This document shows, piece after piece, positions 24,323 through 32,789 of a stretch of DNA of 64,000 bases (the first letter of the stretch is position 1; every line of letters begins with the position of its first letter). The notes beneath the pieces are model-generated. The model worked only from the letters and a program-made list of their open reading frames with translations, searched no databases and was not told the DNA's origin. Origin of the DNA: Rhodanobacter glycinis (GTDB lineage: Bacteria; Pseudomonadota; Gammaproteobacteria; Xanthomonadales; Rhodanobacteraceae); the NCBI RefSeq assembly GCF_006438785.1, contig NZ_RCZB01000001.1, positions 383,912 through 447,911 of the forward strand, given 5' to 3'. Made by a program: the position numbers and the translations under genes.

Positions 24323-25807
24323 ATGAGGTTTCTTCATACTCTTCGTCGTGAGTGGCTCACCAATGTGCCTACCGAATTGCTGTCCGGCGCATTGGTCGCT
24401 CTTGCACTCATTCCGGAAGCCATCGGCTTTTCCATCGTGGCAGGCGTCGACCCGAAAGTTGGCCTCTACGCCTCTTTTTCCATAGCTGTCGTGACCGCGT
24501 TCCTCGGTGGCCGAAGGGCGATGATCTCCGCCGCCACGGCGTCCACGGCGGTATTGATGATCACACTGGTTCGTGACCATGGCCTTCAATATCTGTTCGC
24601 CGCGACCATCCTGATGGGCTTGCTGCAGGCTGCCGCCGGCGCAGCTCGATTGGGCCTCGTCATGAAATTCGTGTCGCGCTCGGTCATGACCGGGTTCGTC
24701 AATGCATTGGCCATTCTGATCTTCCTGGCGCAGCTCCCCCAGTTCGTGGGAGCAGGCTGGGAGACCTACGCCATGGTTGCTGGCGGCCTGACGGTCATTT
24801 ATCTCTTTCCGTTTGTTACGAAGCGTGTGCCATCGGCCTTGGTGAGCATCGTCGTGCTCACCGCATTCGCGATACTGGCCAGCCTGAAACTCCGCACGGT
24901 GGGCGATATGGGGCACCTGCCTTCAAGCCTGCCTGTGTTCGGTATTCCGCACGTGCCGTTCAACCTGGACACGTTGAAGGTCATTTTCCCCTACTCGCTC
25001 GCCATGGCTGCAGTCGGTTTGCTGGAGTCTTTGCTTACCGCCCAGATTGTGGACGACATGACGGATACCCCCAGCAACAAGAGCCGCGAATGCGTCGGCC
25101 AGGGCGTGGCGAATTTCGTGACCGGCTTCCTCGGCGGCATGGGCGGCTGCGCGATGATTGGGCAGTCCGTCATCAACATTACGGCCGGTGGCCGAACCCG
25201 ACTGTCCACCTTGTTCGCCGGCTGCTTTCTGCTTTTCCTGATTGTCGTGGCCGGGGACTGGGTAAGACGCATCCCGATGGCTGCATTGGTCTCCGTGATG
25301 ATCATGGTGTCGATCAGCACGTTTGACTGGTCTTCTTTCCGCAATCTGCGCTCTCATCCCTGGTCATCCAATGTCGTCATGCTCTCGACGGTGATCGTCG
25401 TGGTCGTCACGCGCGACCTGTCCAAGGGAGTGCTCGTAGGCGTCTTGCTGAGCGGCGTGTTTTTCGCCGGAAAAGTGGCGCGCATGTTTGCAGTGACTTC
25501 GGAGCTTGCCGATGACGGAAAATCGCTCACTTACTACGTCACCGGGCAGGTCTTCTTCGCATCAGCCAGCGGCCTCATCGATGCGATTGACTACCAGGAC
25601 GTGCCATCGAAAGTTCGCATCGATGTTCGCGGCGCCCACTTCTGGGACGTAAGTTCCATCAGCGCGCTTGACGACATTGTTCTGAAACTGCGTCGGCACG
25701 GAGCCGATGTCGAGGTTGTCGGTCTCAATCAGGCAAGTGAGGCGATGGTGAATCGATTCGCCACACATCACCGTGCCGATGCTCCAATCCGGAAAGCGGG
25801 CCATTGA
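24323..25807 (+). CDS. SulP-family anion transporter with STAS domain
   Basis: A 494-residue inner-membrane transporter of the SulP/SLC26 family. About 10-12 hydrophobic segments begin with LLSGALVALALIPEAIGFSI, whose ALIPEAI motif is the family signature. The second family motif is around GFLGGMGGCAMIGQSVINI. Residues about 400-485 form a STAS domain (KVRIDVRGAHFWDVSSISALDDIV). Members carry sulfate, bicarbonate or other anions; this length and a marine BicA-like core do not decide. The ATG at 24323 has no strong Shine-Dalgarno. No regulator or carbonic anhydrase is adjacent. Confidence 0.92.
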   Translation: MRFLHTLRREWLTNVPTELLSGALVALALIPEAIGFSIVAGVDPKVGLYASFSIAVVTAFLGGRRAMISAATASTAVLMITLVRDHGLQYLFAATILMGLLQAAAGAARLGLVMKFVSRSVMTGFVNALAILIFLAQLPQFVGAGWETYAMVAGGLTVIYLFPFVTKRVPSALVSIVVLTAFAILASLKLRTVGDMGHLPSSLPVFGIPHVPFNLDTLKVIFPYSLAMAAVGLLESLLTAQIVDDMTDTPSNKSRECVGQGVANFVTGFLGGMGGCAMIGQSVINITAGGRTRLSTLFAGCFLLFLIVVAGDWVRRIPMAALVSVMIMVSISTFDWSSFRNLRSHPWSSNVVMLSTVIVVVVTRDLSKGVLVGVLLSGVFFAGKVARMFAVTSELADDGKSLTYYVTGQVFFASASGLIDAIDYQDVPSKVRIDVRGAHFWDVSSISALDDIVLKLRRHGADVEVVGLNQASEAMVNRFATHHRADAPIRKAGH

Positions 25808-25845
25808 ACGCTGAAGTGGTGCTGCCAGCCTCAACGTGACCGAAG

Positions 25846-25872
25846 ATTAAAGGGGACGTGGCTAATTAATTT
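25846..25872 (+). repeat. REP-like element, family D (half)
   Basis: A single arm, TTAAAGGGGACGTGGCTAAT, followed by TAATTTCGC, 40 bases past the SulP stop. No facing arm is seen within 100 bases. Confidence 0.7.
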
Positions 25873-25911
25873 CGCAGGTAAACCCGCGTTCGTTTCCGGC
25901 AGCTCTAGAAG

Positions 25912-26261
25912 TGCCTGGCGTGCCCTGGATACATGAATTCCGGAACCAGCAGCCTGCTCCTGCAGAACGTGCAGTGGATATCGGTGTAGTCCATGGCGGC
26001 CAACGCGGTCACCACTTCTTCAAAGGTCAGTTAGCCCGTGAACCGGCGATTGCGCACGGTCACGAGATCCCTCGCAGGCTGCGACCTGCCCAACAGACCG
26101 ATGATGCCATTAGAGTCTGCGGTGTTTCTTTCGCCAATGAAATTGCTGACGCTGCCGGCCCAGGAGGTATCGTCGGAGGGGTTGATCTTGGCCAGGCCAT
26201 AATTGGTGCAGTTGGTGCCGGACACGTACGTCTTGGATGACACTACTTCGTTGTACAACAA
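25912..26261 (-). pseudogene. Degraded protein fragment with internal TAA
   Basis: Minus-strand codons from 26261 read 76 residues (YGLAKINPSDDTSWAGSVSN, FIGERNTADSNGIIGLL), then a TAA near 26031. The same frame continues with a further ~42 residues, including LTFEEVVTALAAMDYTDIHC, CRSRLL and a TAG at about 25912. The two halves look like one protein with a stop in the middle. The upstream boundary is replaced by a family-A repeat and an IS remnant. I do not recognise the family. Confidence 0.45.
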
Positions 26262-26313
26262 TACGGGGTCAAGTTCACTTCTCCCAAGTAGTAACTTAAC
26301 CTGACCCGTTCCC
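26260..26313 (+). repeat. REP-like element, family A (diverged)
   Basis: Arms ACGGGGTCAAGTTCACTT and AACTTAACCTGACCCGTT with several mismatches. It marks the junction between the degraded fragment and the IS3 remnant. Confidence 0.7.
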
Positions 26314-26319
26314 TAGCCT

Positions 26320-26622
26320 GCCGCAGGCCCGATCCATCACACCGATCGCGGCGTACTGGGCAACTACCGTCGCCTGATGGCCGCACATGGCCTGCTGCCG
26401 AGCATGAGCCGCCATGGCGACTGTTACGACAACAGGTGCGCGGAGAGCTTCTTCTCAACGCTGAAGAATGAACTCATCCACGGTCAGGCCTTCACTACGC
26501 GCGATGCGGCGAGGGTGGCTATCGTCAGTTACATCGAAGGGTTCTATAACCGCAAACGACTGCATCAGACACTTGGCTATCGCACACCGACCGTTGCCGA
26601 TGACGAGGCCATGCGTGCTTAA
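26320..26622 (+). pseudogene. Truncated IS3-family transposase OrfB
   Basis: About 100 codons ending in TAA at 26620 read as the integrase core C-terminus: PIHHTDRGV, LLPSMSRHGDCYDNRCAESF, FFSTLKNELIHG and FYNRKRLHQTLGYRTP. HTDRG carries the second catalytic Asp and ESFFSTLK the catalytic Glu. The first DDE Asp and the whole N-terminus are missing. Compared with usual members, four or so residues are absent after HTDRGV. It cannot encode an active transposase. Confidence 0.85.
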
Positions 26623-26654
26623 TTAACGTGTCCGAAAAAGCCGGGCCACCTCAT
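26320..26654 (+). mobile_element. IS3-family insertion-sequence remnant
   Basis: Only the 3' third of an IS3-type OrfB transposase is left, with an outer end nearby. The probable right terminal repeat is at 26629-26654 (GTGTCCGAAAAAGCCGGG, then CCACCTCA). No left end or OrfA is seen; the left boundary is a family-A repeat. Confidence 0.7.
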
Positions 26655-26730
26655 GGCAAATTAGATTTTGTCAGTCACCTGCCGATCCGGTTAAGTTGTC
26701 CGATCTTAATTCGCCACATCCCCTTTTCTG

Positions 26731-26820
26731 GTCGCGACGCCGTGGTGGTTTTGGACTAAAGCATTGCCCTGTCTCAGCACCCAAGACCAGAGTTTTTGGG
26801 GCAGGGCGAATGGATGGCCG
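26731..26820 (+). repeat. Dispersed ~85-bp repeat, copy 1
   Basis: GCATTGCCCTGTCTCAG (26761-26777) and GGCAGGGCGAATGGATGGC (26800-26818) match GCATCGCCCTGTCTCAG and GGCAGGACGAAAGGATGGC at 32507-32560. Similarity also extends upstream into a GCGACG-rich stretch. GCCCTG...CAGGGC gives an internal stem. Unrelated to families A-E. The 26655-26903 gap also holds a family-D half (CTTAATTCGCCACATCCCC, 26704-26722) and no gene. Confidence 0.6.
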
Positions 26821-26903
26821 GACTACCAGGCCATGGGTCCAGACGTGCACCCTCATGGACCGGGGAATGAGGGTATGTGGATCAACTCTGCCCGTGCGCG
26901 CAG

Positions 26904-27800
26904 TCAGGCCTGCAACTGACCGAACCGGGCCAGCAGGAAATCGATCGCACTGCGCAGTTTGGCCGTCGGCCGGATGTTCTGTGCATAAATCAGGTGCATC
27001 GGTGACGGCGCAAGCGACCAGTCGGGCAGCACCGGTACCAGGCGGCCGGCGGCGAGATCCTCGGCCAGCACCGCTTCGGGTTGCAGCACGATGCCGATGC
27101 CGTTCACGGCGGCGATGCGCAAGGCGTCGCCCTGATTCGCGGTGAAGCGCCCCTGCACGCTGACGCTGCAGGTTTCCCCGTTGGGTCCGACCAGTCGCCA
27201 GCGATCGTGCCGTCGCCAATACGACAGGCCCAGGCATTCGCGCGAGCCCAGTTGTTCGGGATGGTCGAGCTGGCCGTGGCGCGCCAGGTAGGCCGGCGCG
27301 GCGGCCAGCCGTCGACGGTAGGGTTGCAGTGCTCGCGCGACCAGGCCGGGCTCGTCGATGTCGCCGATATGGATGCCCAGCTCGAAACCCTCGTCGATGA
27401 GGTTGGGTCGGCGGTTGTCCAGTGTCAGTTCGATGCTGACATCGGGATGGCGGCCCATGTATTCGCCCAGTGCGGGCACCAGGCTGTGGCTGCCGAAACT
27501 GACGGGGGCGATCAGCCGTAGCCGGCCGCGCGGGCTGGACTGCAGTTCCGATGCGCTCGCTTCGGCGAGTTCCACGTCGGCAAGCACGTGCTTGCAGCGC
27601 TCGTAGTAAAGCCGGCCCACGTCCGAGAGCTGTTGCCGACGGGTGGTGCGGTGAAGCAGGCGGGCACCCAGCCGGTCTTCAATCGCCCGAATGTGCTTGG
27701 CGACCATCGTCGGCGAGACCCGGCTGATCTCGGCGGCGGCACTGAAACTGCCGCTTTCCACGACGCGGACGAACATCTCCATGCCGGCAAGCTTGTTCAT
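26904..27800 (-). CDS. LysR-family transcriptional regulator
   Basis: A 298-residue LTTR of the large CrgA/DsdC-like branch: MNKLAGMEMFVRVVESGSFS, ISRVSPTMVAKHIRAIEDRL, then LLHRTTRRQQLSDVGRLYYE. The inducer domain follows from about residue 90. The start at 27800 matches the family's N-terminus. A perfect 16-bp palindrome begins six bases upstream and lies between it and the divergent tautomerase/dioxygenase genes, which it probably controls. Confidence 0.92.
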   Translation of the reverse strand: MNKLAGMEMFVRVVESGSFSAAAEISRVSPTMVAKHIRAIEDRLGARLLHRTTRRQQLSDVGRLYYERCKHVLADVELAEASASELQSSPRGRLRLIAPVSFGSHSLVPALGEYMGRHPDVSIELTLDNRRPNLIDEGFELGIHIGDIDEPGLVARALQPYRRRLAAAPAYLARHGQLDHPEQLGSRECLGLSYWRRHDRWRLVGPNGETCSVSVQGRFTANQGDALRIAAVNGIGIVLQPEAVLAEDLAAGRLVPVLPDWSLAPSPMHLIYAQNIRPTAKLRSAIDFLLARFGQLQA

Positions 27801-27805
27801 GATTA

Positions 27806-27821
27806 AAAACCCATGGGTTTT
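27806..27821. promoter_or_regulatory. Palindromic operator (AAAACCCATGGGTTTT)
   Basis: A perfect 16-bp palindrome in the 116-base gap between the divergent LysR and tautomerase genes. It is close enough to the LysR start to allow autorepression. The role is inferred from its position. Confidence 0.6.
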
Positions 27822-27916
27822 GTATGAGTCAAATGATCGCATGTTTATCAACACCCGGGCAGGGCGCAACATGGCCGCCCTGCCTCCATCCGGGAGGCGT
27901 TCATCGGAGAGCTGTC

Positions 27917-28102
27917 ATGCCTACCTTGCACCTGGAAATGCACCCCGGCCGCACCCTGGAACAGAAGCGCACCTTCGTCAGCGAAGTGACCAGAGTGACC
28001 GCGCAGACGCTGGCATGCCCACCGGAAAGCGTGGATATTCTGATCAGCGAAGTGCCACGCGACGCCTGGGCCAAAGCCGGCAAGTTGCTGGCGGACGCAT
28101 GA
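27917..28102 (+). CDS. 4-oxalocrotonate tautomerase family protein
   Basis: A 61-residue tautomerase. Pro2 directly after the initiator Met is the catalytic base of the superfamily (MPTLHLEMHPGRTLEQKRTF). The spacing to SEVTRVTAQTLACPPESVDI fits the 60-75-residue 4-OT subunit. CGGAGAG precedes the ATG. It lies 22 bases upstream of a DOPA-dioxygenase-like gene, so the two are probably an operon for an aromatic or keto-enol substrate under the divergent LysR. Confidence 0.85.
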   Translation: MPTLHLEMHPGRTLEQKRTFVSEVTRVTAQTLACPPESVDILISEVPRDAWAKAGKLLADA

Positions 28103-28124
28103 AGACAGCCACCGGAGGATCGTC

Positions 28125-28520
28125 ATGACCGAGCAAGGCTCGCCGTATCACGCGCATGTCTATTACCTCCCCGATACGCGTGCGGCGGCCGAAGCCCTGC
28201 GGATTCGCCTGATCGACAACATGAAATCCGGCGAGATTCCCCAGCTCCTTTTTGTCGGCCAGCTCAAGGACCGCAACGCCGGGCCGCATCCCATTCCGCA
28301 ATTCGAGATGCATTTCACGAGGGAAGCCGTGCCCATGATCCTCCGTCTGATCGAGGACTCCGGGCTGACCGCGTTGGTCCATCCACTCACGGACGATGAC
28401 CTGGCGGACCACACGACCCTGGCCCGATGGATCGGGACACCGATCGAACTCGATCTGAGCACCCTCGATCCGCCGGGCAGAAACCAGGGCGTCGCGCGTT
28501 TCGCCAAGTCGGACTTTTGA
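28125..28520 (+). CDS. DOPA 4,5-dioxygenase family protein
   Basis: A 131-residue protein of the DODA-type extradiol dioxygenase family. YHAHVYYLPDTRAAAEALR carries the first His pair (H-x-H), GPHPIPQFEMHF carries the later histidines, and VHPLTDDDLADHT ends the domain. Members cleave catechol rings in small non-heme Fe enzymes; many bacterial homologues have unknown substrates. CGGAGGATCGTC precedes the ATG. It follows the tautomerase closely, as expected if the ring-fission product needs isomerising (inference). Confidence 0.85.
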   Translation: MTEQGSPYHAHVYYLPDTRAAAEALRIRLIDNMKSGEIPQLLFVGQLKDRNAGPHPIPQFEMHFTREAVPMILRLIEDSGLTALVHPLTDDDLADHTTLARWIGTPIELDLSTLDPPGRNQGVARFAKSDF

Positions 28521-28721
28521 TCGAACTCGCGCGACGGCGAGCGCGGGGCCACGCTCCGCGGGTCAGGTCGGGACCGAAAAGCCCAGCAACGCGAAACCGA
28601 AACGGAAGGTTACATCGCGGCCGGCGGTACGCATGAGCGGCCTGGGCCGAGTTCGATGAAACGGTGACAACGCAGAGGAGCTGGCGCTGGTTTTGGACCC
28701 CGGTTTTGGACCGGCATGAAG

Positions 28722-29618
28722 CTAAGGTTCGCCAAGCAGCTCGACCAGCCGCGACTCGCATGGCGAGAGATCGTGCCCCCGGCGCTGCGAGACCATGAAC
28801 GTGAGCGGACCGAGATGCCAGGCACGGCGCTCAAGTGCGACGAGCTGTCCGCTTGCCAGATCCTCGCTGACGAGGTTCCGCGGCAAGTGTCCCCAGCCGA
28901 GACCGGCCTTGAGAAGATCACGTTTGGCGCCGAGATCGTTGACCAGCCACTGGCGCTTGCCGGCAACTCCCTGCTGGGCTTTTTCTGCCCCGGGCTGGTT
29001 GTCCGTGACGACGATCTGGGTGTGTCGGCCAAACTCGTCCACGGGGATGGGTTTGGGTGTCGAAGCGAGCGGATAGGATGGCGCGCACACCGTCACCATC
29101 TCCGCCTCGCGCAGCCAGCGGCGTTCGATGGCTTCCGGGTTCACCTCCGGCACGTTCTCGATCGTGACGGCCAGGGCACACACCCTTTCGAGCACCAGGT
29201 TCTCGCCGCCCTGCATGGTCGTGATTCGCAGGTTGATCGCTGCGGTGGGGAACTCTTCTTGCAGCGTCCGCAAGCAGTCGATCAGGTGAGTGCGCGGGAA
29301 GTAGGCATCGACCGCCACCGAAACCTGCGGAACCCCGGCCTTGGCGATCGAGCCGGCGCGATTCTTCATTTCTTCCGTACGTGAGATCACCGCCCGCGCG
29401 TCCGGCAGGAGGCTGCGCCCTGCCGCGGTGAGCTGCGCCTTCCGTGTGTTGCGCTCGAACAACTCGACATCGAACGCACTTTCCAGCGCCTTGATCGCGT
29501 GGCTGATGGCCGACTGCGCGCGTCCGAGTTTCCGCGCCGCACCCGAGAAGCTTCCCTGATCGCACACCGCAACGAACGCACGCAGCTGGTTGATGGTGAC
29601 GTTGTCGAGCACGTGCAT
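28722..29618 (-). CDS. LysR-family transcriptional regulator
   Basis: A 298-residue LTTR: VTINQLRAFVAVCDQGSFSG, LGRAQSAISHAIKALESAFD, then ELFERNTRKAQLTAAGRSLL. The start at 29618 fits the usual N-terminus; 41 more in-frame codons upstream lack family character. It is divergent from an NADP-binding protein and an SDR gene, a common layout for LTTRs controlling redox enzymes. Confidence 0.92.
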   Translation of the reverse strand: MHVLDNVTINQLRAFVAVCDQGSFSGAARKLGRAQSAISHAIKALESAFDVELFERNTRKAQLTAAGRSLLPDARAVISRTEEMKNRAGSIAKAGVPQVSVAVDAYFPRTHLIDCLRTLQEEFPTAAINLRITTMQGGENLVLERVCALAVTIENVPEVNPEAIERRWLREAEMVTVCAPSYPLASTPKPIPVDEFGRHTQIVVTDNQPGAEKAQQGVAGKRQWLVNDLGAKRDLLKAGLGWGHLPRNLVSEDLASGQLVALERRAWHLGPLTFMVSQRRGHDLSPCESRLVELLGEP

Positions 29619-29745
29619 CCAGAAAATAGATCGTATTAAGCAATGTTTCGTCAATTGAGTTGATGCGTCAAGAGACCCAGATCGGTCGAGCAACAGGCCC
29701 GAACGGGTCAGACCACTCAATCCCCGTACTGAAAAGGACAACTAC

Positions 29746-30354
29746 ATGAGCTACGCAATCATTGGTTTCGGCGCCATAGGCCAGGCCCTCGCCCGCGCTT
29801 TCGCCCGGAAAAACATCGAAGTCGCGGTCGCCAGTCGGCGGCCGCCCGAAGCACTGTTGCCACAGGCGCAGGCGATCGGATCCACGGTCGTTCCCAAGAC
29901 GCTGCAGGAAGCGATGGAGGCGGAGGTGATTTTTCTGGCCGTTCTCTTCGAGGGTCATCGCGAGGTCGCCAAAACTCTGTCGAGTTGGCAGGGCAAGACT
30001 GTCGTGGACGCGATGAACGGTTTCGAGGGTCTGTCTTCTGCCGACGTCGCCAAAGCCTTCCCCGGTGCCCGGTTCGTAAAGGGCTTCAATCATCTGCCCG
30101 CGAGGACGCTGGCCGCCGACCCGAACGTCAAGGGCAGCCGCCGGGTCGTGTTCCTGTCGAGCGACGACGAAGCTGCCGCGGCGCGGGTGGCGGACCTCGC
30201 CGAACAACTGGGTTTCGCACCCGTCAATCTCGGGAAACTCGAAGAGGGCGGCACGCTGGTACAGGTGCGGGACAAGAGCTGGGCGCCTCTGATCTTCCAG
30301 GACCTGTTCAAGAACGAGCCCGAGCGACCTGCGACTGCCGCGGCAGCATCGTAA
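29746..30354 (+). CDS. NADPH-dependent F420-reductase-like NAD(P)-binding protein
   Basis: A 202-residue Rossmann protein: YAIIGFGAIGQALARAFARK holds the GxGxxG nucleotide loop and ASRRPPEA the residues that usually select NADP. The family is the NADPH:F420 oxidoreductase/dinucleotide-binding group, whose proteobacterial members probably use flavin or other acceptors because these bacteria lack F420. ACTGAAAAGGACAACTAC precedes the ATG. It lies 37 bases upstream of an SDR gene, likely an operon under the divergent LysR. Confidence 0.87.
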   Translation: MSYAIIGFGAIGQALARAFARKNIEVAVASRRPPEALLPQAQAIGSTVVPKTLQEAMEAEVIFLAVLFEGHREVAKTLSSWQGKTVVDAMNGFEGLSSADVAKAFPGARFVKGFNHLPARTLAADPNVKGSRRVVFLSSDDEAAAARVADLAEQLGFAPVNLGKLEEGGTLVQVRDKSWAPLIFQDLFKNEPERPATAAAAS

Positions 30355-30391
30355 TCACTCGCTTGTGCAATCCCAACGAAGGATCCATGAC

Positions 30392-31126
30392 ATGACCAGA
30401 CTGAATGGAAAGACCGCCGTGATCACCGGCGGCGCTACCGGCATCGGCCGCGCCGCGGCAAAGCGCTTCATCGAGGAGAGCGCCTTCGTCTTCATCTTCG
30501 GCCGCCGGCAGGAAGCGCTCGACGCCGCCGTGGCCGACCTCGGGCCCCATGCCAGCGCGGTGAAAGGCTCGGTCTCCGACCTGGCCGACCTCGATCGACT
30601 CTACGCGGCGGTGAAGGCCGAGCGCGGAACCCTCGACATCGTCTTCGCCAATGCCGGGACGGGAGGCCTGCTTCCGCTCGGCGAGATCACCGCCGAGCAC
30701 ATTGACGAAACCTTCGACACCAATGTGAAGGGTACGATCTTCACGGTCCAGAAGGCGCTGCCGCTGATGGGCCAGGGCGGTTCGATCATCCTGACCGGAT
30801 CGAGCGCCGGCACCACGGGCGCCCCGGCATTCAGCGTCTATAGCGCGAGCAAGGCGGCAGTGCGCAACCTCGCGCGGACCTGGGCGGAGGACCTGAAGGG
30901 CACCGGCATCCGGGTAAACGTGCTGTCGCCCGGGCCGACGGCGACCGAACTCGCGAAGGCAGCGGTAGGCGAGGAGGGCATGAAGGTCTTCGCCTCGATG
31001 AATCCGCTCCAGCGCATGGCCGATCCGGCGGAGATCGGGGCGGCGGCTGCCTTTCTCGCGTCGTCGGACAGCAGCTTCATGACCGCCAGCGAGCTCGCCG
31101 TCGACGGCGGCCTGGCGCAAATCTGA
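30392..31126 (+). CDS. Short-chain dehydrogenase/reductase
   Basis: A 244-residue classical SDR. It has the cofactor loop TGGATGIG (about 13-20), FANAGTGGLLPL (NAG motif), catalytic Ser in LTGSSAGTTG, YSASKAA (Tyr/Lys) and the C-terminal VDGG. RR around 38-39 after the second strand suggests NADP preference. Start at 30392, nine codons into the open frame, where the family's N-terminus begins. Second gene of the probable operon with the NADP-binding protein. Substrate unknown. Confidence 0.92.
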   Translation: MTRLNGKTAVITGGATGIGRAAAKRFIEESAFVFIFGRRQEALDAAVADLGPHASAVKGSVSDLADLDRLYAAVKAERGTLDIVFANAGTGGLLPLGEITAEHIDETFDTNVKGTIFTVQKALPLMGQGGSIILTGSSAGTTGAPAFSVYSASKAAVRNLARTWAEDLKGTGIRVNVLSPGPTATELAKAAVGEEGMKVFASMNPLQRMADPAEIGAAAAFLASSDSSFMTASELAVDGGLAQI

Positions 31127-31129
31127 CGC

Positions 31130-31181
31130 GCCACGCCCGGTCGGGCGCTCCATTCGATGTCCGGAGCCCGTCGGGCGTGGC
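31130..31181 (+). terminator. Nested inverted repeat after the SDR gene
   Basis: GCCACGCCCG (31130-31139) pairs with CGGGCGTGGC (31172-31181), with an inner GGGCGCTCC/GGAGCCC stem. It begins four bases after the stop. There is no T-run, so termination activity is uncertain. Confidence 0.45.
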
Positions 31182-31381
31182 AACCGCACCGGCCGCTTTC
31201 GCCCGCCGAAGGCGTTTCCCTCGACCTCAGCAGCTTCCCGTTCCAGGCCCTCAGGACCCGCCCAGCGCGCCGAGCGCTGCTGCCGGCCGATCCGAAGAAT
31301 TTCCCGGCGTGCAGGTTTTGCCAACCGAGGTCTGGCAGGCCTGTTGCTTGCTGTTCCGGGTTGAATTGCCCCAGGTCCTGC

Positions 31382-31672
31382 ATGCTCAGGCTCGTGCCCC
31401 TGATTCTCCTGCTTTGCGCCACTCCCAGCTTGTCGCTGGCGCAGAACCGTGAGCCTTCCACGTCACATACTGCCCCCACCGGCGCGGTGACGCTTGTGGA
31501 GAAGGGCCGCTACATCAACCGCGAGGGGTTCGACGTTCATCGCCCCGCACATACGGCCACCGGGGCGATTCCATCGGGTGCAACCGCACAATGTCGAGAC
31601 GGAACATTCAGCTTCAGCATGAGCCGTCGCGGTACCTGTTCTCATCATGGAGGCGTTGCGCGATGGCTGTGA
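31382..31672 (+). CDS. Small exported DUF3761 protein
   Basis: A 96-residue protein with a signal peptide (MLRLVPLILLLCATPSLSLA-QN). The C-terminus GATAQCRDGTFSFSMSRR, GTCSHHGGVARWL is the DUF3761 signature, with two conserved cysteines that probably form a disulfide. It is exported and of unknown function; members often occur as lone genes. The start at 31382 is fixed by the signal peptide. No partner is adjacent. Confidence 0.82.
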   Translation: MLRLVPLILLLCATPSLSLAQNREPSTSHTAPTGAVTLVEKGRYINREGFDVHRPAHTATGAIPSGATAQCRDGTFSFSMSRRGTCSHHGGVARWL

Positions 31673-31682
31673 GCGCGACCGG

Positions 31683-31745
31683 AGAACGGGGGCAGGTTCA
31701 CTTGCCACCTCAATCCGATCGGGATGAGTAAACCGGACTCCGTTT
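31683..31745 (+). repeat. REP-like element, family A (degenerate)
   Basis: The left arm ACGGGGGCAGGTTCACTT is clear. The right arm (GAGTAAACCGGACTCCGTT) has diverged. It lies between the stops of two convergent genes. Confidence 0.6.
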
Positions 31746-31760
31746 TTTGCGCGTGCGGGC

Positions 31761-32414
31761 TCAAATGTCCGGAATGGCTGCCGCAGCGAATGGTGCGAGC
31801 ACCGTCCAGCCAAGCTTCGCATAAAGGTTGCGACCGTCTTCTGTCGCGACCAGAAGCTGCGGACTTGCGAGGGATTTTCGCGCCGTTGCAAGAGCGATCA
31901 TCACCGCGACACCCAGTCCTTTTCGTCTATGGTCCTGCGCGGTTTCGATTCGGTCGTAAATGAACGCATCGGCCGTTTCCGCCGCGCATCCACTTGCGGC
32001 CAGATCGCCACCCGGCGCGATGACGGAAGCTCGGATGACAGGGCCGGCCTGCTGCAACTCCATCCGGTACCCCTGCGGCAGGGGCTGGGTATCGAGGGTT
32101 GCCGCTGCCGCCGTCATGAAATAGTTCGTGGGCTGGATCTCCCAGCGAGCGGGCAGGCCATTTCGCAGCTCGTCATCGGAGCCGCACAGCTTCAGGTAAT
32201 GTCGGGGAGCCGTAATGCCATGGGCGATGGCGCGCAACCCATCACATAACCGTGGAAATACCCAGCGTTTCACTTCCTTTTCCGAGTGGGTATCTACTCG
32301 GAAGCCCCCGCGATCGTGAACAGGGAGCGGGGAGCCCCGAGCGATGGAATGCGCTGCTTGCCAGGCGAAAACGAGCTGTGGATCGACGCAGGATGTGGTC
32401 ATGGCTGATGGCAT
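31761..32414 (-). CDS. GNAT-family N-acetyltransferase
   Basis: A 217-residue protein. The acetyl-CoA loop HRRKGLGVAVMIALA (about 160-174) and the closing YAKLGWTVLAPF match the GNAT fold. The N-terminal ~95 residues (VDPQLVFAWQAAHSIARG, GGFRVDTHSEKEVKRWVFP) look like an extra domain found in some GNAT proteins. ATGs at 32414 and 32402 are both possible. Substrate unknown. Convergent with the DUF3761 gene. Confidence 0.82.
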   Translation of the reverse strand: MPSAMTTSCVDPQLVFAWQAAHSIARGSPLPVHDRGGFRVDTHSEKEVKRWVFPRLCDGLRAIAHGITAPRHYLKLCGSDDELRNGLPARWEIQPTNYFMTAAAATLDTQPLPQGYRMELQQAGPVIRASVIAPGGDLAASGCAAETADAFIYDRIETAQDHRRKGLGVAVMIALATARKSLASPQLLVATEDGRNLYAKLGWTVLAPFAAAAIPDI

Positions 32415-32477
32415 GTGGTGCTCGGATGAGGGCGCATTCTCGGCGACAAAACGTGCTGTGCCACGTTGGCTCTCGGC

Positions 32478-32560
32478 CGCGGCGTCTTCGTGACCTTTGA
32501 GTAGAGCATCGCCCTGTCTCAGGAGCTAGGACGATAGCTACCGGCAGGACGAAAGGATGG
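32478..32560 (+). repeat. Dispersed ~85-bp repeat, copy 2
   Basis: Matches the copy at 26731-26820 in its core (GCATCGCCCTGTCTCAG, 32507-32523) and tail (GGCAGGACGAAAGGATGGC, 32541-32559). The 32415-32789 gap has no gene otherwise. Confidence 0.6.
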
Positions 32561-32789
32561 CTTGAGCAAACCGCGGAGAGACGAGCGTTCTGCACATCTT
32601 TCCCCATTCATGACTGCATCTCGCATCCTGCGGCTCATTGCCGAAAGTGGGGCGCCGCAGCGATGCCGGAGGCGGATGTGGGTGGCTGTCGGTGCAGGGG
32701 CGCGGTGCAGAGGTCGGCTGACGTGAAGCCGAGTCTCGGTCCGAGTCCGCGCATAGCGGGTCGATTCCAGGCATGGCCCTGGGAGCGCA

